IMG/VR virus record: IMGVR_UViG_3300010397_000053 | Location: 1-49,907 of that record | Direction: 5' to 3' (one strand) | From: a virus | DNA length: 49,907 nucleotides | Shown here: positions 37,888 to 46,035 of the stretch, piece after piece | How positions within the stretch are numbered: the stretch's first letter is position 1 | How the letters are laid out: each line of letters begins with the position of its first letter | Position numbers and translations under genes: made by a program | Notes under the pieces: generated by a model | Told to the model about the DNA's origin: nothing | Databases searched by the model: none | Seen by the model: the letters and a program-made list of their open reading frames with translations, nothing else

Positions 37888-40041
37888 TTAGCGTCCTAGT
37901 GAACGTAAGTATTCTTCGGCATTCTTGGGAGGAGCGGGCGCAGGAGGAGCCATGCCCGGAGGAGTAACTGAACTACCACCACGAATCAACAGCGCCAGCC
38001 GTGGATCAACCACGCCGGGGTTGGTGCGCTCCAGATTCTTGATAGCAGTCAATGGTTCATCGCCAAGCGCCTGCATCTTCTTTTTAAATGTGGCGGAACT
38101 GGTTACGCCAGATAGCCCGATCATGGGAAGTTCGCGCTCTAGCCCCTGCTGGCTCCAGCGGAAAGCCCCGCCGCTGGTTAGTTTGCGGAATCCGGTCACC
38201 GTTGGGATCGCGTTCATTAGAGCATTGAAGTAGTCCACTTCCTCTGGCTTCATCTGCTCAAAGATAGTGCGTAGCGCCTTGGCTTTTTCGTCCGCCGCAG
38301 CCTGCGGAATGCCGAGTTTATAGGAAAGCGTGGTGCCTAGATTGCCAGCGCTAAAGCTAACCGGACCCGCGCTAGCGCCCAAATGTTCTGCGCCTGAGTC
38401 GCCGCCAGCATCGAGAACCATTCTGAGAGCTTGTCCGAGGCGTTGCTTGGCTCCGGTATCGTCGGCTAGATTGGCATACGATGATAGTGGGCGAAAGGTC
38501 GGATTATCGGGATCACCCCAAAGTTGATGGCTGGCAACCTCAATAGAGTTCTTCATGGGAAGAACCTGTGATGGGCCAAGGGCCTTGGTCCCTATTACGC
38601 GGCTACCACGTGGCGCAGGCGCTATGGGAGTTAGTGGCGCTGCGGGCATAGCAGAGGGAGGTCCAGATGCCGTAGGCGCACCCGCTGGAGGATTGGGCGG
38701 AGGCAAAGACGGAGCAGCAGCCCCGGAACCAAGCCTCTGAGTGACACTGCCGCTACTCATTGGGGCGGTTATGATTCTATCGCCCAAGTTAAACGCCTGA
38801 TCCCGCGTAGAAGTACGCACTACTTTTGCAAACGCGGCATTCGGAGCATATGGTTCACGGTAAACCTCTTGTCCTAACCGATCCCGTGCCACTATATCCC
38901 GCTTTTCTGGATGCGCTGGATCGGGAGTTTCCACCCGAACGATAGGCGGAACTGAGGTAGGCATGACCTCAGGATCCCCACCAGCGCGTACGAAGGACCT
39001 AAGATCATAGAACTTCAGGGGGTCAACTGGCTTACCGAACTTATCGGTCATCCCCGGATTGGATTCAAGCAAGTCTTTTCCTGCTACTGGGCGCGAACTT
39101 AAAACACCGGGATCGATCTTTAGAGATGGTGACCCATTCGCGCCAATCTCCGAATATACGTGACCGCTTCCGCCCTCTTGCCTCATGCGCTTCATTAGGG
39201 CTTCATTCTCTTTTCGATTGAAGTCCGATATGGCCTTCATTCTTTCCAGTTCGGCAGCGTTCTTGGCCTTCAGTTCTTCGATGGTGGCTGGCAGTCTGCC
39301 GCTAGCTTCTGCGCCAACTTTCAAGCCAGCCCCGCGTGCCGCAAACTCCTGCTGTTCTTCTGGGGATCGTAGATTAAGCGGTGCACCTCCCGTATCCACG
39401 ATAGGAGATTGGAAGCGATTACGATGCGGCGGAGTAGCCCAAGCGCCATTGTCAGTTGGCGTGTTTGTAGGCGCTACTGTGTTGAACCCCGGAGATGGCA
39501 GGCCACTGACAGGAGGAGGAGCGCCAGCCTGAGACTGAGGAGCAGGAGTCGGAGACGCTGCCGCAGGAGAAGGTGCGCCTGCGGCACTAGTAGGGTTTGG
39601 CGGTGCTAGCCCCTGTAATCCCGTAGGAACCTGCGGACCTTGCGACATGCCGCCTGCTGGACCTTGCACATTGTCAGGACCGGGAGGAGTCAGTCCCGTA
39701 CCTTGCGCTACCTGTTGCTGTGCGATCTGGTTCTTTTGGTCCTGTTGCTGTTGCTGCTGCGCCTTGGCCTGATTCGCTTGCTGTGTTCCTTGAGAAATCT
39801 GCTGTTGCCAATACTGAAGCTGGGCGGCAGGGATAGCCTTAGCCCCTTTGGTGCGGGCAGTATAGGCCATTTGATGCAGGCGAAATTGATCTTCTGGACT
39901 ACGCCCTTGCTCCGTAGCCATCTTATCGAAGGCTTCCGCCATCTCTTGATTGGCTTTGTCTTGAGCGAAATTCTTGATAGTGTTCTGTTGCGCGGCGTGT
40001 TGCCCAAGCCCCTGAATGATTCCCGCTAAGATTGCGCCCAT
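37888..40041 (-). CDS. Large internal virion-like protein, Gln/Pro-rich
   Basis: A 717-residue protein. It starts with a glycine-rich hydrophobic MGAILAGIIQGLGQHAAQQN, followed by Gln-rich coiled coil (QQANQAKAQQQQQQDQKNQI) and Pro/Ala-rich linkers. An alpha-helical C-terminal domain from about residue 480 follows. The make-up is that of a membrane-penetrating or internal virion protein of podoviruses. No catalytic motif (such as a lysozyme Glu) is recognised. Confidence 0.6.
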   Translation of the reverse strand: MGAILAGIIQGLGQHAAQQNTIKNFAQDKANQEMAEAFDKMATEQGRSPEDQFRLHQMAYTARTKGAKAIPAAQLQYWQQQISQGTQQANQAKAQQQQQQDQKNQIAQQQVAQGTGLTPPGPDNVQGPAGGMSQGPQVPTGLQGLAPPNPTSAAGAPSPAAASPTPAPQSQAGAPPPVSGLPSPGFNTVAPTNTPTDNGAWATPPHRNRFQSPIVDTGGAPLNLRSPEEQQEFAARGAGLKVGAEASGRLPATIEELKAKNAAELERMKAISDFNRKENEALMKRMRQEGGSGHVYSEIGANGSPSLKIDPGVLSSRPVAGKDLLESNPGMTDKFGKPVDPLKFYDLRSFVRAGGDPEVMPTSVPPIVRVETPDPAHPEKRDIVARDRLGQEVYREPYAPNAAFAKVVRTSTRDQAFNLGDRIITAPMSSGSVTQRLGSGAAAPSLPPPNPPAGAPTASGPPSAMPAAPLTPIAPAPRGSRVIGTKALGPSQVLPMKNSIEVASHQLWGDPDNPTFRPLSSYANLADDTGAKQRLGQALRMVLDAGGDSGAEHLGASAGPVSFSAGNLGTTLSYKLGIPQAAADEKAKALRTIFEQMKPEEVDYFNALMNAIPTVTGFRKLTSGGAFRWSQQGLERELPMIGLSGVTSSATFKKKMQALGDEPLTAIKNLERTNPGVVDPRLALLIRGGSSVTPPGMAPPAPAPPKNAEEYLRSLGR

Positions 40042-40042
40042 G

Positions 40043-40582
40043 TTATATCCCCGCGATCAAGGCACCGATAGCCTGCCCGATGCCATTCCCTGCGTTGTAA
40101 TCAAACTTGTGTTGGTCCAAAGCTAATCCTCCAGAAGAACCAGCCGCCCCCGCGCTAATCCCTAACAGGCTAGAACCAATTCCGCCTTCTGTGCCTGCGA
40201 TGTTCGATAGCCCCTGTGCCGCGTTCTGGCGTGCCTGCGAGATCATGTTAGTGACGGCACTAGCTTTCTGATATGGGAGTTGTGCTGAAAGCGCAGCACG
40301 CCCACCACCCATAGGCGCAAACTGATCCACTTGCTGCCTTGCCTGCTGGTAAGCACCCTGTAGTTGATTGATTTGTGGAGACAAAGCCCCCGCTACATCA
40401 GATGGATTACCAGATAGAATCGAAGAATAGTAGCTAGTAGGGGCCTTAAAGCTAGTGGATGAATCCCCAAGAAACCCCATGCCTGTATTAGAGGCATTCT
40501 GCGAAGCCGCGTTTAGCTGGTTGTACGCAGTCTTTTGGTAGTTATCGGGTCCCGCACCAAATAGCTTTCCAAGGAAGGACAT
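40043..40582 (-). CDS. Ala/Gln/Ser-rich virion protein
   Basis: A protein of 179 residues starting MSFLGKLFGAGPDNYQKTAY. It is rich in small residues (SSLLGISAGAAGSSGG) with helices, and it is close in style to the neighbouring internal virion genes. AAGGAG precedes ATG 40582, which decides against a longer frame. A small internal virion protein is likely. Confidence 0.6.
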   Translation of the reverse strand: MSFLGKLFGAGPDNYQKTAYNQLNAASQNASNTGMGFLGDSSTSFKAPTSYYSSILSGNPSDVAGALSPQINQLQGAYQQARQQVDQFAPMGGGRAALSAQLPYQKASAVTNMISQARQNAAQGLSNIAGTEGGIGSSLLGISAGAAGSSGGLALDQHKFDYNAGNGIGQAIGALIAGI

Positions 40583-40593
40583 GCGTGCTCCTT

Positions 40594-40608
40594 GGCGCAA
40601 GTATACCC
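40594..40608 (-). promoter_or_regulatory. GGGTATACTTGCGCC promoter-like block
   Basis: One base differs from the block at 30037-30051 before the giant gene. TATACT would act as -10, with an mRNA leader of about ten bases carrying AAGGAG. Confidence 0.5.
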
Positions 40609-40970
40609 TAAGTCAGGACTTTCATGTAAACAGACACATCCATCTTAGCCATCCCCATGTTTTCCGCAATTCCATTAGTGACTTCGGATGCCGTAAAGGA
40701 ATAGTAAGTCGCAGGGATCGCTTCCTTGGCGGAAAGTTCATCTTCTAGTGTACGGAATAGCCCCCGGATGCAGTACGGTGTATGCGCCACCAACGGTTCA
40801 AAGTGCATCTGTAACTGGCACACCAGGAAACCAACGATAGCCTGCGGGTCGTCGTCGGTGAAAGCCGCTGCTATCATGGCAAACTTGGGATCAGGCAGCG
40901 CGTAGCCGCGAGACGTGAACTCATGTTCCAGCAGCGGCCATTCTTCAACGGTCAATAGGCGGTAGGTCAT
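40608..40970 (-). CDS. GNAT-like acetyltransferase/virion accessory
   Basis: A protein of 120 residues. YRLLTVEEWPLLEHEF, a central AIVGFLVCQLQMHFEPLVAH strand and a C-terminal NIAENMGMAKMDVSVYMKVL resemble the GNAT fold of small phage tail-region proteins, but the acetyl-CoA loop is not clear. The GTTACAATGAAGC motif ends exactly at its ATG. Confidence 0.5.
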   Translation of the reverse strand: MTYRLLTVEEWPLLEHEFTSRGYALPDPKFAMIAAAFTDDDPQAIVGFLVCQLQMHFEPLVAHTPYCIRGLFRTLEDELSAKEAIPATYYSFTASEVTNGIAENMGMAKMDVSVYMKVLT

Positions 40971-40983
40971 GCTTCATTGTAAC
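40970..40983 (-). promoter_or_regulatory. GTTACAATGAAGCA motif touching a start codon
   Basis: Its last two bases begin the ATG of the 40608-40970 gene. TACAAT within it, five bases before the ATG, could itself be the -10. Confidence 0.45.
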
Positions 40984-41003
40984 ACCACAGTCAATGGATG
41001 CTT

Positions 41004-41552
41004 TTAGGTCCCCTGCCAGAAGGCACTCAGGGTCGAGTTCAGCGGATCAACCGTCGAAGTTCCCGCTGCTGCTAGTGGCTTGCGGATTACCAGCGTGCAT
41101 ACCTCATTGCCCAACTTCGCTGCTACCTGCCATGATTGGTGCATCATTACGGAGCCATCGGTGGCCTGATTGACTACCGCGAAGTGTTCGATGGTTGTGT
41201 TATTGACCGTTAGCCCTAATGTGAAGTCAACGCTGGGATCACCAGCAATGATGAGCGATACAGCAGCAGTAAGCATCCATGTTCCCTGCCTATTGAGTTG
41301 CAGTGACACACTGAAAGCGTTTCCAGGTGGCGTGTCTGTGTTGATGACGGTCACTGGGACGCCTGATCCCTTAGAGAACAGACTTGTCGGCCCATAGTTA
41401 GCGCGTAGACTATCCACAGCGTCGAACATCTGCCGATGCGCGTTGTCTATTACCGTGTCGCCAGTCGAGATCGGGCGGTACTGGCGCACCTGTGGCGTCT
41501 TGGCAGTGGTCTGCGATGAGGAGCGCCCTGTTAGCTTTTCAAATGGCGTCAT
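41004..41552 (-). CDS. Fibre-region protein, beta-rich C-terminus
   Basis: A protein of 182 residues: an N-terminal basic helix, then beta strands (GNAFSVSLQLNRQGTWMLTA, VSLIIAGDPSVDFTLGLTV), like a C1q/TNF-type jelly roll seen at fibre ends. Receptor contact or fibre-cap function is inferred. The start overlaps the previous stop by four bases. Confidence 0.5.
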   Translation of the reverse strand: MTPFEKLTGRSSSQTTAKTPQVRQYRPISTGDTVIDNAHRQMFDAVDSLRANYGPTSLFSKGSGVPVTVINTDTPPGNAFSVSLQLNRQGTWMLTAAVSLIIAGDPSVDFTLGLTVNNTTIEHFAVVNQATDGSVMMHQSWQVAAKLGNEVCTLVIRKPLAAAGTSTVDPLNSTLSAFWQGT

Positions 41553-42166
41553 GTGCCTTGATTCTCCAATGGCTCATTGACCAGCGCAAGTTGCTCCTGC
41601 CCTGTGGCTGGAGGAAGGATGCAGAACGGCGGAGGCGGTGGACCAAATGGCAATACGGTGATGATGCATCCGCTAGGCGGCGGAGGGGTCGCCACCGAAG
41701 ACTTCCAGTTACCTGCGCCAATTTGTTCCTGCCATACCATTGCTACATCGCCAGATCCTAATAGGAGCGGCTGGAAGGCGAGCGCAGCAGAATTGAAATC
41801 GGCGGCGAACGGGAAAGCTACTGGAGATCCGAACGTCCCAGTCCCGGTGAGATCCACTGTAACGATATTCGTGCTAGTGTCGGACGCTGTGGTCTGATAT
41901 GCGACAATCGCGTTCGTTCCGGTGCCGGGGTAATGTACCGCCGCTGCGTCCTGATTAGTAGTAGGACCAACGCCGCCGCGAGTCCATGTAAGCCCGTCAT
42001 CATCACTGAAGTAAATGACAAGATTCGTGTTGCTAATCGCGCTCGCAGCCTCTTGGCAGATAAGCCACCAACGGGTGCTAATCTTGAATTGCCCAATGAT
42101 TCCGAAGGGGGCATACTGGATTATCGGATAAGCTATTGGTGCGATAAATACCGGCGTTACGGGCAC
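41549..42166 (-). CDS. BNR/Asp-box fibre protein with C-terminal NEP tag
   Basis: A protein of 205 residues. YFSDDDGLTWTRG is an Asp-box (S-x-D-x-G-x-T-W) of sialidase-type beta propellers, and it has only about one clear copy. The C-terminus CIL-PPATGQEQLALVNEPLENQGT shares its layout with the end of the 43960-45540 product. It probably binds glycans at the virion surface. Confidence 0.6.
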   Translation of the reverse strand: MPVTPVFIAPIAYPIIQYAPFGIIGQFKISTRWWLICQEAASAISNTNLVIYFSDDDGLTWTRGGVGPTTNQDAAAVHYPGTGTNAIVAYQTTASDTSTNIVTVDLTGTGTFGSPVAFPFAADFNSAALAFQPLLLGSGDVAMVWQEQIGAGNWKSSVATPPPPSGCIITVLPFGPPPPPFCILPPATGQEQLALVNEPLENQGT

Positions 42167-42360
42167 TATTCCAAGACCTCAATACCATGCGCTTTCGCGA
42201 ATGCTAGGGCATCTGCATGTTTGCCCATAAATTTTATTTTCCCATCCACCCGAAGCATCCACTTACGTACTATGGAGACTGAGTTTGTGCGCTTCACCAC
42301 ATCACCGCAACATTCGTGCTCAGCGCACATATGCTCGAAATATGTTAGTGTGGCTTTCAT
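42166..42360 (-). CDS. Small Cys-containing protein, paralogue of the 43772 gene
   Basis: A protein of 64 residues: MKATLTYFEHMCAEHECCGD near the start and ALAFAKAHGIEVLE at the end. The layout matches the 63-residue protein at 43772-43963. It is joined to the fibre genes by overlapping start and stop codons. It may be a chaperone or a structural adaptor of the fibre. Confidence 0.6.
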   Translation of the reverse strand: MKATLTYFEHMCAEHECCGDVVKRTNSVSIVRKWMLRVDGKIKFMGKHADALAFAKAHGIEVLE

Positions 42361-43772
42361 GTGTGTGCCGTATTCCCCAATGAGTCAGTGACCTGAATCA
42401 CATAAGCAAACGTACCAGCCGCATCTGGTACTCCACTAACAACACCTGTAGAGGAATCAATACCCATCCATATTGGCCCTGATAGCAGGGAGAATGTATA
42501 GGGCGAAACGCCGCCAGTAACTACTGGAGCATCGCTCACATAAGGTACACCAACCGTGGCTGTGAGCGGGGCTACGGGGCAGAGGATGGAGAGAGCCGTA
42601 CCAAGCGGTCCCTGAAGAAATATCTGGATCGCACAGAAGCCATCTCCAAGAATGTCATTACCGAAGTATCCTGTAGTGAGCGCCATAGCCAATGGGCTAT
42701 CGGACACAATTACGGAAATTGGGGCATCGTCATCGTATATTGTCTGCGGAGGCGTCGGGGGATCTGTTACCTCATCCCATAGCAAAGTGGGGCTGGCATC
42801 CCAAGCCCCCGGCGGTTGTGGTTGCGAGTACCACTGAATCGTTGCATGGTTGAACGGGTTGGGATCTACGAGGTAGACAACCAAATAAAGCACGGACTCA
42901 TCAGGGCGCACTGCAATTTGCGTAGACCTGCAAACTAGGGCTGGATTCGCCGCTGGTTCAATCGTAAATACCGGGGCGCTCGAAGGTGTCCCACGCAGTA
43001 CATTTACAAAGGTCCCAGAAATAGTCCCTTGAAGCGGAACTACAACCTCATCCTGCGCTGTGAGGTACAGCCCATAGTTGAACACCACCCCTGGACCGAT
43101 CCCAGCTATGATCGTATCGCTCCCAAGCGCCCCCGCTACAAACTGGCAATACTTAATCTGGTTTGTTCGGTCGTCCCTCCGCCAAATGTGAACCCGATCA
43201 GAAGCATCTGCAAGGACAGTCAAGAGCGACACAGTGTTGCCGCCAGTGCTCGCCTGAATCGTAATCGGAGTTTGCCAAGCTCCGTTGTAAAGCACTACCT
43301 TTAAGGCGTCGTTTCCACCTCCGGTTGGGGCTTCCCAAACGACAACACGGTCTCCGTTTGAGAGCATCGCGTGTTGCAATGGGTATAGGACGCCTGCGCC
43401 GAAGATCGAACCGGAAGGCCCACCTGTTACGGGAGCGCTCCATGTATCGGTTGCCGTATTGAAGGTTTTTAGCCTTAGTTCGTTGGGGGATATATTGTTG
43501 AATACGAAAGAAATTAAAGGCCCATGTGCGTTATCTTCCGCTACGTCACAGTTTGAACCAAACCGACTTTCGTTAGCCTGATCCTGCATTGTCCAGGTAA
43601 CGCCATCATCCGTGCTCTTGGAAACTCCGGCAAACTTTTGACCAAACGGAACGATTGTGAAATCTTCGATTGCCGCATACCAATTAGATCCACGCTTAAA
43701 TGGCCCTTGGAACCGCGATAGAGGCTGGCCGAGATTCGTAGCGGTGGATTCAATGAGGTAAGGAGTCGCCAT
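42357..43772 (-). CDS. Asp-box beta-propeller-like fibre protein with putative Ig domain
   Basis: A protein of 471 residues. SKSTDDGVTWTMQD near residue 53 is an Asp-box. Repeating strand pairs follow, as in a sialidase-like propeller. The C-terminal 75 residues (PLTATVGVPYVSDAPVVTGG, then GVVSGVPDAAGTFAYVIQVT) match the putative-Ig He_PIG domain, common in secreted proteins of Solibacter-like bacteria. It is a likely surface glycan-binding fibre. It starts at 43772 by overlap with the preceding small gene. Confidence 0.65.
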   Translation of the reverse strand: MATPYLIESTATNLGQPLSRFQGPFKRGSNWYAAIEDFTIVPFGQKFAGVSKSTDDGVTWTMQDQANESRFGSNCDVAEDNAHGPLISFVFNNISPNELRLKTFNTATDTWSAPVTGGPSGSIFGAGVLYPLQHAMLSNGDRVVVWEAPTGGGNDALKVVLYNGAWQTPITIQASTGGNTVSLLTVLADASDRVHIWRRDDRTNQIKYCQFVAGALGSDTIIAGIGPGVVFNYGLYLTAQDEVVVPLQGTISGTFVNVLRGTPSSAPVFTIEPAANPALVCRSTQIAVRPDESVLYLVVYLVDPNPFNHATIQWYSQPQPPGAWDASPTLLWDEVTDPPTPPQTIYDDDAPISVIVSDSPLAMALTTGYFGNDILGDGFCAIQIFLQGPLGTALSILCPVAPLTATVGVPYVSDAPVVTGGVSPYTFSLLSGPIWMGIDSSTGVVSGVPDAAGTFAYVIQVTDSLGNTAHT

Positions 43773-43963
43773 CAGGAAACCTCATAGCCCTTTGATACAG
43801 CGAACTCCCGCGCTTCCGCTTCTGTATCGAAACCCCATGCGGCTATGCCGTATGTCAGTTTGTAGCGCCGGATCTTCTTAGCTTCACCGCGCACTTCGAT
43901 AACTTCGGCTTTACATTCACCATCCGTACACCAGTGTTCTAGCGGCGTTATGGTAGCTGTCAT
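43772..43963 (-). CDS. Small Cys-containing protein, paralogue of the 42166 gene
   Basis: A protein of 63 residues: MTATITPLEHWCTDGECKAE and EAREFAVSKGYEVS. With the 42166 protein it shares M-x-A-T-x-T-x-x-E-H-x-C...E-C and A-x-x-F/A-A-x-x-x-G-x-E-V. It sits between the repeat fibre and the propeller fibre with ATGA and TGATG overlaps. Confidence 0.6.
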   Translation of the reverse strand: MTATITPLEHWCTDGECKAEVIEVRGEAKKIRRYKLTYGIAAWGFDTEAEAREFAVSKGYEVS

Positions 43964-45540
43964 GTTCCCACCTGTTCCACTGGTTCATTCAACAGCAATA
44001 GCGGCGATGCGTAAGACGGCGGCGGCACAAGGATGCATTGCGGAGGAGCAGGATGCGATGCCTTTACTATTGTCACTACCTCTGTAACCCCAATATCATC
44101 GGATACTGTGAAACTTAAGTTACCACCACCTCCTCCGCTTACCAAGGCGATGCTTATGGACTCGCTGACAGAGGATGAATCGCTGGGAGCAACGGAGGAT
44201 CGGAGCGGGGTTATAGTAACGGACTCTGTACCTGTGGCCGTATCGTTGACAGCAATGAAAGCCACATTGCTGACAAGGGACAGTGATACGTTTTCCGCGA
44301 CGGTTGACGAATCAAAGATCGAGAATACCTGTGCCGCTGCTGCCAGCACCGATTCCGTGACTGTAGACGAATCACTGACGCTGATGTTGTAACCACTAGC
44401 GGTAGTGGTTGTGGACTCGATAACAGTAGAGGCATCGAATACCGAAACCTGAATGGAGTTGGTCGCAATGCTGACGGACTCCGCGATCGTGGATGTGTCG
44501 CTGACCGACAAGAATTCCACTGAGGCAGTCTGGGTAGAGAAGAACTCGGAAACGGTAACGGAATCGAAAACGCTGGGGTTGTACCCACTCAAGCTAAGAC
44601 TGAAGGACTCGGTAACAGCAGGGGAATCGGAAACCGAAATCCTCTTGGTAATGAACTGGCTGGTGGATTCCGTAACGGTGGCCGTGTCATTGACCGATAC
44701 AGTACTGCTGAATTGAACAGGATCGGACTCCGTGACTGTGGAGGTATCGCTTACGGAAAGCGTGATGCTGCTGAGTGTTAGCGTGACCGATTCGCTAACG
44801 GACGCAGCATCGCTTGTGGTCAGGAACGAGATACCGCTGACCAGCGATAGCGACACGTTTTCAGCCACCGTCGATGAATCGAATATCGAAAAGGTGTTGG
44901 TTACGACCTCATTGATGCTTATGCTTTCCGTGATGGTTGAACTGTTAAAGACGCTGAACTGTGGGGTTGTCTGTTCCGTTACGGACTCGGAAACAGTAAC
45001 GGTGTTATTGGTACTGAGGGATGTGATCGTTTTCTCAGTGACGCTCTCAGTAACTGTGGCTGTATTGTTTACGCTGACCTGAAGTGCCTTAGCCAGCGTT
45101 ACCGACTCTGTTACCGTAGCCGAATCGCTCACCGACAGCGGAAGGTTTACAAGCAGCGCCCCAAATGTAGCCGTAGTTGGTATGGAGTTAGCCGAAGCAT
45201 CTGACGCTGTAACCCCATTCAAATCAATAGGGATTGGGTTGGCGGCAGGATTCGCCGCTATCTGAAACGTAGCTACAGCCAAGACACCATCGGGGATGAC
45301 GTTGCTGTTCAGCCCACTGACAATACACAGCGAACCGCTCTGGCTGAGAGTCTTGGATGCCGCAGTCCCAGCCGCACCAATCACTACCGATGTCAGCGTT
45401 ACGTCTGCCGTGTTGCTGAACGTCCATTGAACCGCTGTAGGCGCTGCCCCACCCGTAGAGGCGATAGTGAGGTTAAGTACCACGCTCGATCCAGGCGTGC
45501 CGCTGCCGGAAGCGAGAGTGAGCGCGACATTAGCGGCCAT
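43960..45540 (-). CDS. Fibre protein: cohesin-like head, about 17 TVTES repeats, C-terminal NEP tag
   Basis: A protein of 526 residues with no signal peptide. Residues about 1-130 resemble a cohesin (AVQWTFSN, CIVSGLNSNVIPDGVLAVAT). From about 145 to 490, about 17 units of roughly 21 residues each contain a core like SVSDSSTVTESVTL. These would make a long beta-solenoid or fibrous shaft. The C-terminal end is CILVPPPSYASPLLLLNEPV then EQVGT. It probably is a trimeric tail fibre. Two repeat units, FSIFDSSTVAENVSLSLVS, are near-identical, showing recent duplication. Confidence 0.7.
   Translation of the reverse strand: MAANVALTLASGSGTPGSSVVLNLTIASTGGAAPTAVQWTFSNTADVTLTSVVIGAAGTAASKTLSQSGSLCIVSGLNSNVIPDGVLAVATFQIAANPAANPIPIDLNGVTASDASANSIPTTATFGALLVNLPLSVSDSATVTESVTLAKALQVSVNNTATVTESVTEKTITSLSTNNTVTVSESVTEQTTPQFSVFNSSTITESISINEVVTNTFSIFDSSTVAENVSLSLVSGISFLTTSDAASVSESVTLTLSSITLSVSDTSTVTESDPVQFSSTVSVNDTATVTESTSQFITKRISVSDSPAVTESFSLSLSGYNPSVFDSVTVSEFFSTQTASVEFLSVSDTSTIAESVSIATNSIQVSVFDASTVIESTTTTASGYNISVSDSSTVTESVLAAAAQVFSIFDSSTVAENVSLSLVSNVAFIAVNDTATGTESVTITPLRSSVAPSDSSSVSESISIALVSGGGGGNLSFTVSDDIGVTEVVTIVKASHPAPPQCILVPPPSYASPLLLLNEPVEQVGT
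44060..45150 (-). repeat. In-frame protein repeat array (about 63 bases per unit)
   Basis: Units recur with a conserved GACTCNGTNAC-like core on the plus strand, which encodes TVTES on the minus. The DNA copies near 44270-44325 and 44840-44890 are strongly alike. Length varies by a few codons between units. Confidence 0.7.
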
Positions 45541-45548
45541 TAGTCCTT

Positions 45549-45576
45549 AGGATACCCGCATTTGGGGGTATTGCAA
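45549..45576 (-). promoter_or_regulatory. Promoter of the fibre operon
   Basis: The minus strand reads TTGCAA, a 16-base spacer and TATCCT. AAGGACTA then leads into ATG 45540, so the leader is only a few bases. Confidence 0.5.
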
Positions 45577-45605
45577 CGCAATGGACGGGTTGTAATAGTT
45601 AAGGG

Positions 45606-45980
45606 ATGAAGAAAACCTTGGTTCCAGACCCCAAAGTTTTAACAGTAGATGAGCAGGGCAACCCTTGCAGTGCGGCTGTATTGGATGAAAACGATATAGC
45701 CTACGACCCCACCCAAATGACCATGGATCTTACTAAGGCGGAGAAGCGGCGCACGACTGCTCTTATGCTAGCTATCCAGGCATACGAGAAACTCATCATC
45801 AAGGATGCCGAATACCTCAAGGAAATGCACAATGAGGCGCGGCGCGAAGGCGGTCCAATCATCCAACCAGCCACTATGAATGCTATGGTTGAGGCCGCTA
45901 TAAACTTCGACGCCTTTATTTCTGGTCGATTTGAACATCCCAAAATTGAACCGCCAAGCGAAGAAACTCCCGCCGCATAA
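45606..45980 (+). CDS. Isolated plus-strand hypothetical protein
   Basis: A protein of 124 residues, helical (TKAEKRRTTALMLAIQAYEK) with an acidic Pro-rich end. TGTAAT lies nine bases before the ATG and there is no proper ribosome site. It is the only rightward gene in the tail block and no family is recognised. It may be a late-inserted moron. Confidence 0.6.
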   Translation: MKKTLVPDPKVLTVDEQGNPCSAAVLDENDIAYDPTQMTMDLTKAEKRRTTALMLAIQAYEKLIIKDAEYLKEMHNEARREGGPIIQPATMNAMVEAAINFDAFISGRFEHPKIEPPSEETPAA

Positions 45981-46035
45981 CTCACCCCTGCCGACTCAGC
46001 GGACGCGCGGGTTCACTTCAATGTGGACGGCAGGA

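Noticed and set aside
39640-40029. Leu-rich plus-strand frame of 129 codons
   Set aside because: It is antisense to the Gln-rich coiled segment of a virion gene, whose CAG/CAA codons read as Leu codons on the other strand.
43960-45540. Possible CRISPR-like array because of regular repeats
   Set aside because: The repeats vary, stay in one reading frame and encode a protein repeat. There are no uniform repeats with unique spacers.
45701-45985. A minus-strand hydrophobic 94-codon frame
   Set aside because: It is exactly antisense to the better-formed plus-strand 124-residue gene and lacks a ribosome site.
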